Shown piece by piece: positions 41,822 to 49,550 of a DNA stretch of 64,000 bases. The stretch spans positions 992,001-1,056,000 of the forward strand of contig NZ_CP014304.1 in the NCBI RefSeq assembly GCF_001562275.1, given 5' to 3'. The position numbers were made by a program, and so were the translations under genes. The notes beneath the pieces were generated by a model. That model did not search any database, had not been told where the DNA came from, and worked only from the letters and a program-made list of their open reading frames with translations. Every line of letters begins with the position of its first letter. The stretch's first letter is position 1. The stretch comes from Hymenobacter sp. PAMC 26628. GTDB lineage: Bacteria > Bacteroidota > Bacteroidia > Cytophagales > Hymenobacteraceae.

Positions 41822-42643
41822 TTATTTCAGTTCTATCGGATTATTGCGTTTTTTAATTCTTTCTTTAAATGCCTGTCTGTCAGCATCTGTTATATTATTT
41901 CCCATTGCTGCAACCCGATCAAGCATACCAGCTTCATTTACTAATTCACCTTGACGAAAATCTTTTTTGTTAGTATTTACCACATTCTTAATAGGAACTA
42001 CGATAGGAACAACTGTTTTTAATTCGGTTAATTTTATTAGATCAAAAGAGTAATAGTGCTTTGTGTCACTTACGCTAATAATTAGTCCAGGTAGCCCGCA
42101 AAATTTATATGGCCCATCTGAAATTGGTATATCTCGGGTAAACCATGCCTCAAAAATTCGTCCTGCGAATGAAGTAGTTGCTTTTTGGCATTTATAACCT
42201 GCTATAGTAGCAGTAGCAGAAGTTATTTTCCAAACGAATATGTTTTGGGGTTCAGAATACGAATATAGTTTGCCACCTATTTTACTATAAAAATCAATTG
42301 TTTTATTGCTTAATTTCTTATATATATAATATCTAAATAATGTATTCGGCAATTTATTTAATTTGCCTGCAAATATTTGCACATTCGCTTGATTAAAAGG
42401 CTTGCCTTCTGATTCTGTTAACAATGAATCATTGGAGAGCATAATTTTACTTCGGAAACGCGAGATATTATTTCCAATTAGTAAACTCATAAGTTCAGAA
42501 CGACTGGTCTGATCTGCTGAGTCAAGTCGATATACTAAGCGGTAAATGCATTCAATTTTTCCATTTTCCGATACAAGACTAGACACTTGACAATAGCTTG
42601 GCAAGCTTAGTATGCTCAAAATTAAAACAAAGAGTTGCCGCAT
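41822..42643 (-). CDS. GLPGLI family exported protein
   Basis: A 273-residue exported protein with the family signature FCGLPGLIISVSD near residue 188 and preceding AWFTRDIPISDGPYKF. Signal peptide: LFVLILSILSLPSYCQ. The C terminus is QAFKERIKKRNNPIELK. GLPGLI proteins are abundant in Bacteroidota and often sit next to a TonB-receptor-like barrel; their role is not known. The gene is much richer in A+T than the surroundings, suggesting transfer. ATG at 42643 lies 24 bases after a stem-loop in the leader. It is followed by the barrel gene. A broken relative is found at 43378-43600. Confidence 0.9.
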   Translation of the reverse strand: MRQLFVLILSILSLPSYCQVSSLVSENGKIECIYRLVYRLDSADQTSRSELMSLLIGNNISRFRSKIMLSNDSLLTESEGKPFNQANVQIFAGKLNKLPNTLFRYYIYKKLSNKTIDFYSKIGGKLYSYSEPQNIFVWKITSATATIAGYKCQKATTSFAGRIFEAWFTRDIPISDGPYKFCGLPGLIISVSDTKHYYSFDLIKLTELKTVVPIVVPIKNVVNTNKKDFRQGELVNEAGMLDRVAAMGNNITDADRQAFKERIKKRNNPIELK

Positions 42644-42666
42644 AAACAGATGATCTATTATTAAAT

Positions 42667-42701
42667 AATGCACAATTGTTTAATGAAACAAATTGTGCAT
42701 T
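42667..42701. promoter_or_regulatory. stem-loop in leader of GLPGLI gene
   Basis: AATGCACAATTGTTT and AAACAAATTGTGCATT pair, with one bulge, around the loop AATG. It is 24 bases upstream of the GLPGLI start on the minus strand. A dyad operator or an mRNA hairpin is possible. Confidence 0.45.
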
Positions 42702-42718
42702 TCTTTGAATAAATTTAT

Positions 42719-42769
42719 AAAAAATGCCGCGCGATAGAAGCTTTTGATTGTAGCTTCTATCGCGCGGCA
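42719..42769 (-). terminator. strong intrinsic terminator of the small peptide gene
   Basis: On the minus strand an 18-bp perfect stem (TGCCGCGCGATAGAAGCT with its complement), a 9-base loop, and then six T. It lies 13 bases past the stop of the 84-residue peptide and before the GLPGLI gene, so the peptide has its own transcript. Confidence 0.85.
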
Positions 42770-42782
42770 GAGCCTATTCTTA

Positions 42783-43037
42783 TTAACCACAGAGAACGTC
42801 ACACAGTTCGCTATAGCAATCTAAGAACTCCTCTATCGTCTCACCGCATGCCGATCCAACTTTATTACATGGTGTGTTCATGTATGCACATACTAATTCA
42901 GTTGTTTTAATAGGTGCAATCCTGGCTTTATTTCCAGACTTATTTGCCATTATTTTATTAGCTACTGGTGTTCCTGTCGCCATACCAGCAAACGAAGTAC
43001 TGCCAATCAGAGCAGCCAAAAGAAGAATCTTTTTCAT
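42783..43037 (-). CDS. small secreted six-cysteine peptide
   Basis: An 84-residue protein starting MKKILLLAALIGSTSFAGMA, a clear signal peptide. The mature part begins with a basic stretch (NKIMANKSGNKARIAPIK) and ends with a cysteine-rich core of about 36 residues holding all six cysteines: VCAYMNTPC, GSACGET, LDCYSELCDVLCG. The spacing allows three disulfides. I do not recognise the family. The product could be a bacteriocin-like or signalling peptide, or a precursor cut after the basic stretch. It is monocistronic with a strong terminator, beside the GLPGLI/barrel operon on the same strand, and in AT-rich DNA. Coding potential is supported by the signal peptide, start, length and terminator position; function is unknown. 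Confidence 0.8.
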   Translation of the reverse strand: MKKILLLAALIGSTSFAGMATGTPVANKIMANKSGNKARIAPIKTTELVCAYMNTPCNKVGSACGETIEEFLDCYSELCDVLCG

Positions 43038-43377
43038 AGGTAAAATGAATTTCTAGTATCAAATTCCGCACACCCCCGGAAAATTGGGGCCGCCCTTTCG
43101 ATAAAACCCAGGTGCAGTACCTGTTCGGGCCGTCGCATGGAATGGGGTTGCTAACCCGGGAGCAGCTTGCCGGTGCCCGCTTTTAGTCAGTACCTTCTTG
43201 GTAGATAGAAGGATGAATGGAGCGTGACCGGTGGTAAAAGTTGATAAAAAAAAAGAACTTCCTAGATTAATTACATAATATACGTACTAAATTATGTAAG
43301 TGCTTGAAGGTAAATAGAGTTATTTGTTTATTGCTCTGCTTTCGATAAGTTCATCTATAAATTTAAAGCAGTGTCAT
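43038..43377. other. AT-rich spacer with dyad and a coding-like remnant
   Basis: About 340 bases upstream of the small peptide gene. It contains a perfect 9-bp inverted repeat TTACATAAT/ATTATGTAA (43271-43279 and 43291-43299) that may be a regulatory site. A short open stretch on the plus strand (43064-43186) reads like a protein end (NWGRPFDKTQVQYLFG, then LLTREQLAGARF and a stop) but has no start and no recognised family. Confidence 0.4.
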
Positions 43378-43600
43378 TCACTTCAATTTGAGCGGGTTGT
43401 TCTGTTTTTTGGCGCGTTCTCGTATCCGTTGCTGGGCTTCCCCGGAGTTTTAGGTAGCGATGCCAGCCCCGCCGTTGTTGGTGGGGGCCATCCGCTCCAG
43501 AAAGTGGCGGTTGAAATCGGCGGCGCGGAGTGCAGCCTCGCTAGTGCTGGTGGCCGCTTTGGCAGGGAAGGCAATAAAACGACTGGTTCATAAGCGCCTA
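43378..43600 (-). pseudogene. C-terminal remnant of a second GLPGLI family gene
   Basis: Read on the minus strand in one frame, this gives ALRAADFNRHFLERMAPTNN, GGAGIAT, an in-frame TAA, then NSGEAQQRIRERAKKQNNPL and KLK with a TGA stop at 43378. The end QRIRERAKKQNNPLKLK matches the C terminus of the intact GLPGLI protein (QAFKERIKKRNNPIELK) in register and length, and such endings are typical of that family. No N-terminal part or GLPGLI motif remains upstream, since the tilS end follows at once. So this is a truncated, stop-interrupted relic, which suggests that GLPGLI genes were once tandem here. Confidence 0.7.
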
Positions 43601-43603
43601 CAC

Positions 43604-44932
43604 TCAAAGGCGCTGCACGGCCAGCACCCGCGCCGTTTCCTCCGTCACCTTAAAGCGGTCGTCCACGCGCAGGCCCACCACCCAGCAGATTTTGCCGTCG
43701 GCCGAGGCCAGCACGCGCACGTCGTCCTTCAGGTTCAGCGGCACTTTCTGGTCGATGAGGAAGTTGCTGAGGTGCTTTTTGCCTTGCATCCCGAGCGGCA
43801 TGAACCAGTCGCCCTCTTGCCAGCGGCGCAGCGTGAGCGGGAATTTCAGCTTGTCGGCATCGAGCGCGGCGGTGCTGCGCGAGCGGGGAATGGCGTAGCC
43901 GGCGCCGTCGTGGGCCGAGGCGCGCAGGCGCAGGCCGTCGGCCAGCAGGTCGTCCTGGCCCTCGGCGAGCTGGAAGGTGCCGTACTGCGCCAGCCGCCGC
44001 GGGGTGATGACGAGCTGGTCGCGGTCTTTCACCAGGCGGTGGGTAGGCGAGTCAAACTGCTTGCCCGACAGGCCCCCGAAGGCCGCCACCACTTCCTTCG
44101 TCACCACCCACGAGAAGCCGAAGGGCCGCAGCAGCTCGTGCAGCACCAGGGCCGTGGCGGCCGTGTTTTGGAGCAGCGCGATGCTGAAATAGGTGGCTTC
44201 GGGCGCGTCGCGCCGGGCCTGGGCATTGGTGTCGGCCACGTAGCGGCGCACGATTTCCTCGGCCCCGCCCACCCGCTCGGCGGTGGCGGCCATGGTGTGG
44301 TCGAGGCCGGGGTTGATTTCGCGCAGCACCGGCAGCACCTCGTGGCGCAGCAGGTTGCGCTGGTACACGGGGCTGTCGTTGGACTCGTCTTCGCGCCAGC
44401 GCAGGCCGTTGGCCACCAGGTAATCGTGCAAATCGTCGCGGCCCAGGCCCAGCAGCGGCCGCACCACGGCGCCGTTTTTGGCCTGGATGCCGTGCAGGCC
44501 GGCCAGGCCCGTGCCGTGCGTCAGGTTCAGCAGCATCGTTTCGGCCTGGTCGCGCTGGTGGTGGGCCGTGGCAATGGCCGCAAGCCCCTCGCGCGCCCGC
44601 ACCTGCTCGAACCACTGGTAGCGCAGCAGTCGGGCGGCCATTTGGGTCGAGATGCCCTCGCGCTCGGCAAAGGCCTTGGTTTGGAAAAACTCGGCGAAGT
44701 AGGGCGCGTCGTACTGCTTGGCTAGCTTGCGCACGAACTGCTCGTCGGCGTCGGCGTCCTCGCCGCGCAGGCCGAAGTGGCAGTGCGCCACCGCTACCTG
44801 GGCCCCCAGCCGGTGCAGCACGTCCAGCAGCACCACCGAGTCGAGGCCCCCGCTGACGGTCACCAGTACAGGGTCATTCTCTAGGGAAAACAGCTGGTGG
44901 GTTTCGATGAACTGGCGAACTTGGTCGAGCAT
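43604..44932 (-). CDS. tilS: tRNA(Ile)-lysidine synthetase TilS
   Basis: A 442-residue N-type ATP pyrophosphatase that places lysidine on C34 of the tRNA(Ile) CAU anticodon. The PP-loop VTVSGGLDSVVLLDVLHRLG is at residues ~24-43, HCHFGLRGEDADADEQFV near 56 and TAHHQRDQAETMLLNL near 140 complete the active site. C-terminal TilS domains run to about residue 430. It is essential in most bacteria. Normal length and no unusual features. A palindromic repeat lies upstream of its start. Confidence 0.95.
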   Translation of the reverse strand: MLDQVRQFIETHQLFSLENDPVLVTVSGGLDSVVLLDVLHRLGAQVAVAHCHFGLRGEDADADEQFVRKLAKQYDAPYFAEFFQTKAFAEREGISTQMAARLLRYQWFEQVRAREGLAAIATAHHQRDQAETMLLNLTHGTGLAGLHGIQAKNGAVVRPLLGLGRDDLHDYLVANGLRWREDESNDSPVYQRNLLRHEVLPVLREINPGLDHTMAATAERVGGAEEIVRRYVADTNAQARRDAPEATYFSIALLQNTAATALVLHELLRPFGFSWVVTKEVVAAFGGLSGKQFDSPTHRLVKDRDQLVITPRRLAQYGTFQLAEGQDDLLADGLRLRASAHDGAGYAIPRSRSTAALDADKLKFPLTLRRWQEGDWFMPLGMQGKKHLSNFLIDQKVPLNLKDDVRVLASADGKICWVVGLRVDDRFKVTEETARVLAVQRL

Positions 44933-44979
44933 AGGGGAGAAGTTAAAAATTACGAGTTAAAATTTGAGCGCTAGTTATG

Positions 44980-45128
44980 AAGCTGTTTAGGAAGTCGTCA
45001 GAACGTCATGCTGAGCTTGTCGAAGCATCTCTCCCGCTCAACTAATCAGGACTACTGCCGCAGTAGAGATGCTTCGACAAGCTCAGCATGACGTTCAATT
45101 TTGAGGTTTCAGACATCCTAAACAGCTT
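44980..45128. repeat. MITE-like palindromic repeat, family B with outer inverted repeats
   Basis: The inner arms GAACGTCATGCTGAGCTTGT... and ...ACAAGCTCAGCATGACGTTC are perfect over 34 bases or so (through GTCGAAGCATCTCT and AGAGATGCTTCGAC). Outside these, AAGCTGTTTAGGA (44980) and TCCTAAACAGCTT (45116) form a second perfect 13-bp inverted repeat. The nested layout resembles a small non-autonomous element. It lies between tilS and the P-loop pseudogene. Confidence 0.75.
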
Positions 45129-45168
45129 TTGTGATGGAAAAAGGGTTGACGGGCAATTATTTCAACTT

Positions 45169-45723
45169 TTAACTTATTTCAGGCGGGTTATTTCGGCTAG
45201 CATGGCATCCAGCCGTTAGGTCACGGTGAGGTCGCCGCGCCAGCACCGGGCAGTCAAAGTGGCCGAGCCAGGCCAGGTGGTTGGCCAGGGTGCGGCTGCC
45301 GCCGCAGGAGCCGTCGTCGTAGCCGGCCGCCCGGGCCAGTAAGGCTTCGGTTTGGGCCGTGCGGGCGGGGTTGGTAGTAATAACGTCGCTGTAGCGGGCG
45401 TGTTCGCGCTGCCGCAGGCGGCGCAGGCGCAGGGCCGGCGGCAGCCACAGAAATACCACTAAGTCGAACGCCGCCATCTGCTGCTCGCCCTAGGGGCACC
45501 AGCCCACCAACGAGCCGCTCAGCACCCAGCGGGGGCTCCGGGCCAGGTCGCGGGCCAGTAGCGCATTGCGCTCGGCCGCGGGGCACCGCACCGTAAATGG
45601 CACCTCCGAAGGGCCCCAGAAGTAGTCGTCGCTGTCGAAGTATAGCACGCCCAGGGCCGCGCCCAGCGCCGTGCTCAGCGTGGTGGCGCCCGCCCCGGCG
45701 GCCCCGAAGAGATGGATTTTCAT
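45169..45723 (-). pseudogene. P-loop NTPase gene interrupted by a TAG codon
   Basis: A single frame of about 184 codons encodes a small P-loop kinase-like protein: IHLFGAAGAGATTLSTALG is the Walker A region at the N terminus, FDSDDYFW follows, then LARSPRWVLSGSLVGWCP. Here an in-frame TAG (complement at 45490) replaces the residue expected to be tryptophan, and reading continues as GEQMAAFDLVVFLWLPP and RLRRLRQREHARYSDVI to the end. Family members are adenylate kinase-like proteins of unknown substrate. One substitution (TGG to TAG) would explain the break; the rest seems undamaged, so inactivation is recent, or the base is an error. Confidence 0.75.
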
Positions 45724-45804
45724 GGCAGAAGGAAACGGCTGGCTTGGCCCGGGGCCCCAAGGCACTAAGCCGCAAAGATGCGCGTTAGGCCCCGCCGGCC
45801 GCCG

Positions 45805-45812
45805 TACCTTTG
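45805..45812 (+). promoter_or_regulatory. -7 promoter box of the OstA-like gene
   Basis: TACCTTTG exactly fits TAnnTTTG and ends only 8 bases before the ATG, implying a very short or absent leader. Confidence 0.55.
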
Positions 45813-45820
45813 CCCGCTAA

Positions 45821-47563
45821 ATGCCCCGCTTCCGCTTTTTTATTCTGCTCTTGCTGCTGCTGCCGGCCCTGGCCTGGGCCCAGCGGCCCGGTGCCCCGCC
45901 CCGCCCGGTGCCCCAGCCCGCCAAGCCCGCCGCCAAAGGCACGCCCGTGGAACTGCTGAAAGGCGCCGGCTTGCTGGTGGGCGTGACGACGCCCGAGGGC
46001 GTGAAAATCCGCAAGGTGATTGGCAACGTGGGCTTCAAGCAGGGCGACACGTTTCTGTACTGCGACTCGGCCTACCAATACCTCGACCGCAACGAGATTG
46101 AGGCGTTCAGCAACGTGCGCGTCATCCAGAACGACACCGTGACCATTACCGGCGACAAGGGCTACTACAACGGCAACCTGCGCACGGCCCGCATGGTGGG
46201 CAACGTGGTGATGCGCGACCCACGCATGACCCTGACCACGCCCACGCTCAACTACGACCTGAACCGCAAAACGGCCACCTACCTCGAAACCGGCCACCTC
46301 ACCGACCCGCAAAACACGCTCGACAGCCAGCAGGGTTTCTACGACACCAATAGCAAGGTATTCGTCTTCAAGCGCGACGTGCACCTCGTGTCCATCGACG
46401 CCCAAAACCAGCGCACCGACCTCAACAACGACACGCTGACCTACAACACCATCAGTAAGATAGCCTATTTCGACGGGCCCACGCGCATCCGGGGGCAGCA
46501 GGGCAACCTGTACGCCGAGAAGGGCAACTACAACACCGCCACGCGGGTGTCGAACTTCCAGAAGAGCGCCAAAATAGACACGCCCAACTACCTGCTCGGC
46601 GGCGACCGGCTGGTGTACGACGAGGGCCGGCTCTACGGCGAGGCGGCGGGGCACGTCACGCTTATTTCCAAGAAGGACAACATCACGCTGCGCGGCGACT
46701 TTGGCCGGCACTGGCGCGGGCTGGGGCGCACCAAGCTCTACGGCGGGCGGCCGGTGGTGCGCAACATTTCGGGCAAGGACACCCTGTACATGGCCGCCGA
46801 CACGCTGCTGAGCGTGGAAAGCCGCCCCGGCACGCCCAACGTGCGCCAGGTGCTGTACGCCTTCCCCAAGGCCCGGATTTTCAAAGCCAACCTACAGGGG
46901 CGCTGCGATTCGCTGACCTACGACCGCCAGGACAGCATCATCTACCTGAACCGCGACCCGGTGCTGTGGCAGGCCCACACCCAAATGGTGGCCGACTCGA
47001 TGGAAATCCGGCAGAAGCGTGGCAAGGTGGACCAGATGCGGCTGTACGCCAACTCGTTCGTTATCAACCAGGACACGCTGCTGAACTTCAACCAGATGAA
47101 GGGCCGCAACATTATGGCCTACTTCCGCGGGGGCCAGATTGGGCGCATCGATGTGCTGGGCAACGCCGAAAGCATCGCCTACGCCCTCGACGGCGACACC
47201 GTGGTAACGGGCCTGAACAAGGGCGTGTCGGCTACGATGACGCTGCGCTTTGCCGATAACAAGCTGCAAAAAATCACGATGTTGGCCAACCCCGATGCCA
47301 ACTTCATCCCGCTGCACGAAATAAAGGAGCCGGACACGCGCCTCAAGGGCTTCCGCTGGCGCGATACCGAGCGCCCCACTCGCCGCCAGGTGCTGGGTAA
47401 GCAGTTCGACGACCGCCCGCCCCGCAAACCCGCCCGCAAGAAAACGTCCGTGCGGGCCAAGCGCCCGGCCAAGAAAGCCACTCGAGGGGCCCCCAGCACT
47501 GGCCCACGCAAACCGCCCGCCACACCCAAACCTATCCCCACCAAGCCCGTTGCCCGGCCCTGA
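45821..47563 (+). CDS. OstA/LptA-like LPS transport protein
   Basis: A 580-residue exported protein with signal peptide FFILLLLLLPALAWAQ. Repeated OstA-fold beta segments cover residues ~45-500 (VIGNVGFKQGDTFLYCDSAY, NDTVTITGDKGYYNGNLRTA, KARIFKANLQGRCDSLTYDR). OstA-domain proteins bridge lipopolysaccharide from the inner to the outer membrane. The last ~70 residues are extremely basic and proline-rich (RKPARKKTSVRAKRPAKKA), an unstructured tail that may bind anionic surfaces. It is followed by bamD, another envelope assembly gene, with its own promoter. Much longer than enterobacterial LptA, as usual in Bacteroidota. Confidence 0.9.
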   Translation: MPRFRFFILLLLLLPALAWAQRPGAPPRPVPQPAKPAAKGTPVELLKGAGLLVGVTTPEGVKIRKVIGNVGFKQGDTFLYCDSAYQYLDRNEIEAFSNVRVIQNDTVTITGDKGYYNGNLRTARMVGNVVMRDPRMTLTTPTLNYDLNRKTATYLETGHLTDPQNTLDSQQGFYDTNSKVFVFKRDVHLVSIDAQNQRTDLNNDTLTYNTISKIAYFDGPTRIRGQQGNLYAEKGNYNTATRVSNFQKSAKIDTPNYLLGGDRLVYDEGRLYGEAAGHVTLISKKDNITLRGDFGRHWRGLGRTKLYGGRPVVRNISGKDTLYMAADTLLSVESRPGTPNVRQVLYAFPKARIFKANLQGRCDSLTYDRQDSIIYLNRDPVLWQAHTQMVADSMEIRQKRGKVDQMRLYANSFVINQDTLLNFNQMKGRNIMAYFRGGQIGRIDVLGNAESIAYALDGDTVVTGLNKGVSATMTLRFADNKLQKITMLANPDANFIPLHEIKEPDTRLKGFRWRDTERPTRRQVLGKQFDDRPPRKPARKKTSVRAKRPAKKATRGAPSTGPRKPPATPKPIPTKPVARP

Positions 47564-47665
47564 ATGCAACCCTTGGGGCCCCGGCTGCGGTCCAGTCGAA
47601 AGCCAACGCCCGGCCGCCACTGGTCCGCGGCTCCGGAAGCCGTTTCCGGTTTGTAATTGCCATCG

Positions 47666-47673
47666 TACCTTTG
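47666..47673 (+). promoter_or_regulatory. -7 promoter box of bamD
   Basis: TACCTTTG, identical to the box before the OstA-like gene, ends 9 bases before the bamD ATG. Confidence 0.55.
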
Positions 47674-47682
47674 TTGTTACTT

Positions 47683-48522
47683 ATGCCATTTTCCCGCTTA
47701 ACGCTCGTTTTCTTCTGCCTGGCCGCGCTGCTGCTGGGGGCCTGCAACCCCGGCTACCAGAAGCTGCTCAAAAGCGGCGACGTGAACAAAAAGTACGAAG
47801 CCGCCGTCCGCTACTACGACGCGGGCGACTATTTCCGCGCCGGTACGCTGCTCGAAGACCTGATTCCGCTGCTCAAGGGCCGCCCCGAGGCCGAGAAGGC
47901 GCAGTTCTACTTCGCCAACACCAACTTCAAGCAGCGCAACTACGTGCTGGGGGCCTACTACTTCAAGCAGTTCACCGACACGTACCCCAACTCGGTGTAC
48001 ACCGAGGAGGCTTCGTTTATGCACGCCAAGTCGCTGTTCCGCGATTCGCCGGGCTTCGAGCTGGACCAGACCAACACCACGTCGGCGCTGGAAGTCATCC
48101 AAGACTTCATCAACCGCTACCCCGAAAGCAAATTCCGACCGGAAACGGAAAGCATGTCGCAGGAATTGCAGAAGAAGCTGGAAAGCAAGGCCTTCGGTGC
48201 CGCTGAACTTTACTACAAGCTGCGCTACAACCAGGCAGCCGTGACGGCCATGGGCGTGTTCGAGCAGAACTACCCCGCCTCGCCGTTCATCGACCAGGCC
48301 GATTTTCTGCGCCTGAGCGCCCAGTACGCCTGGGCCAAGGAGAGCATTGAATCGAAGCAGCGCGAACGGTTTCTCGACGCCGTGGCGTTCTACCAGCACT
48401 ACATCGACACTTTCCCGCAGAGCAAAAACCTGAAGCTGGCCCAGTCCATGTACGACGACAGCCGCGCCGAGCTGGAACGGCTGAAAGCCATCCCCGGGGC
48501 CGAGGCCGCGGCGGCCAAATAA
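47683..48522 (+). CDS. bamD: outer membrane assembly lipoprotein BamD
   Basis: A 279-residue lipoprotein with lipobox LLLGACNPGY; the cysteine becomes lipidated. TPR-like helical repeats follow: KYEAAVRYYDAGDYFRAGTLLEDL, AQFYFANTNFKQRNYVLGAYYF (each shown only in outline at residues 35-95), and PESKFRPETESM. It is part of the BAM complex that inserts barrel proteins in the outer membrane. ATG at 47683 is preferred over a TTG 12 bases up. It leads the Bacteroidota-typical run bamD, rpoZ, coaC, coaB, porD, recN. Confidence 0.93.
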   Translation: MPFSRLTLVFFCLAALLLGACNPGYQKLLKSGDVNKKYEAAVRYYDAGDYFRAGTLLEDLIPLLKGRPEAEKAQFYFANTNFKQRNYVLGAYYFKQFTDTYPNSVYTEEASFMHAKSLFRDSPGFELDQTNTTSALEVIQDFINRYPESKFRPETESMSQELQKKLESKAFGAAELYYKLRYNQAAVTAMGVFEQNYPASPFIDQADFLRLSAQYAWAKESIESKQRERFLDAVAFYQHYIDTFPQSKNLKLAQSMYDDSRAELERLKAIPGAEAAAAK

Positions 48523-48606
48523 TTTCGGGCCCGCCACGGCCCGGGGCCCCGGCGTTACTCGCCACCGGCTCCCATTCATTTTCAATTAAGTAACCCATCA
48601 GTGCCC

Positions 48607-48954
48607 ATGAAACCCGCCCCCAACGCCGTATCCAGTTCCATCGTGACGCGCAACATGGCCGATTTTAGCATCGAAAGCGGCAACGTGTACGAAGCCATTT
48701 CCGTCATCTCGAAGCGCGCCAACCAACTCTCCATCAAGCTGAAGGAAGAGCTGAACGACCGCCTGGCCGAGTTCGCCTCGACCGTTGACAACCTGGAAGA
48801 AGTGTTCGAAAACCGCGAGCAAATCGAGGTGTCGAAGCACTACGAGCGCATGCCCAAGCCCACCAGCCTCGCCATCGAGGAGTTCCTGGAAGGCAAGCTG
48901 CGCTACACCACCCCCGATCCGGTGGAAGTGCCCCTGGCCCGCGAGTTGTTCTAA
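48607..48954 (+). CDS. rpoZ: RNA polymerase omega subunit, Bacteroidota type
   Basis: A 115-residue protein with IVTRNMADFSIESGNVYEAI and SVISKRANQLSIKLKEEL, the Bacteroidota RpoZ pattern, which is barely similar to the proteobacterial omega. It stabilises the polymerase core. The C terminus MPKPTSLAIEEFLEGKLRY is typical. It lies 84 bases after bamD and 9 before coaC. ATG at 48607 is taken; GTG at 48601 is also possible. Confidence 0.9.
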   Translation: MKPAPNAVSSSIVTRNMADFSIESGNVYEAISVISKRANQLSIKLKEELNDRLAEFASTVDNLEEVFENREQIEVSKHYERMPKPTSLAIEEFLEGKLRYTTPDPVEVPLARELF

Positions 48955-48963
48955 TTATCGCCG

Positions 48964-49542
48964 GTGCTGCCGCTCGCTTCGTTGCCCTTGTCACCGCTGG
49001 CGGGCCGCCGCCTGCTGCTGGGCGTGAGCGGCAGCATCGCCGCCTACAAAGCCGCCGCCCTCACGCGGCTGCTGGTGCAGGCCGGGGCTGAGGTACAGGT
49101 TATCCTCACCGAAGCCGCCGCCGCCTTCGTCACGCCCCTCACGCTGGGCACCCTCTCCAAAAAGCCCGTCCTGACGGGCTTTTTGCGTGATGCAGCCTCT
49201 GGGCAGTGGCACAACCACGTCGAGCTGGGGCTGTGGGCCGACGCGTTGCTCATCGCGCCAGCTAGCGCCAACACGCTCGGCCAGTTGGCCAATGGCCTGT
49301 GCCCCAACTTGCTGAGCGCCGTGTACTTGTCGGCACGCTGCCCAGTGTTTCTGGCCCCGGCCATGGACCTGGACATGTACGCCCACCCCGCCGTGACGCA
49401 GAACCTGGCGCGCCTGCGCAGCTTCGGCAACCACGTGTTCGACTCGCCCAGCGGCGAGTTGGCCAGCGGCCTCGTGGGCCCCGGCCGCATGCTGGAGCCC
49501 GAAGCCCTAGTGCAGGCGCTGGAAAAGCACTTTCAATCCTAG
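48964..49542 (+). CDS. coaC: phosphopantothenoylcysteine decarboxylase (CoaC, stand-alone)
   Basis: A 192-residue HFCD flavoprotein that decarboxylates 4'-phosphopantothenoylcysteine in coenzyme A synthesis. LLLGVSGSIAAYKAAALTR is the FMN phosphate site, the catalytic histidine is in QWHNHVELG, the ASANT motif is IAPASANTLGQLANG, and the PxMNxxMW motif appears as APAMDLDMYAHP, where the usual asparagine is aspartate. Start is GTG at 48964. It ends with a normal-looking helix, 8 bases before coaB, in another frame. In most bacteria the two halves form one CoaBC chain. Confidence 0.88.
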   Translation: MLPLASLPLSPLAGRRLLLGVSGSIAAYKAAALTRLLVQAGAEVQVILTEAAAAFVTPLTLGTLSKKPVLTGFLRDAASGQWHNHVELGLWADALLIAPASANTLGQLANGLCPNLLSAVYLSARCPVFLAPAMDLDMYAHPAVTQNLARLRSFGNHVFDSPSGELASGLVGPGRMLEPEALVQALEKHFQS

Positions 49543-49550
49543 CTACTACA

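Noticed and set aside
43383..43607. 74-codon open frame on the minus strand
   Set aside because: It is out of frame with the GLPGLI remnant, which explains the sequence better; no start context or similarity.
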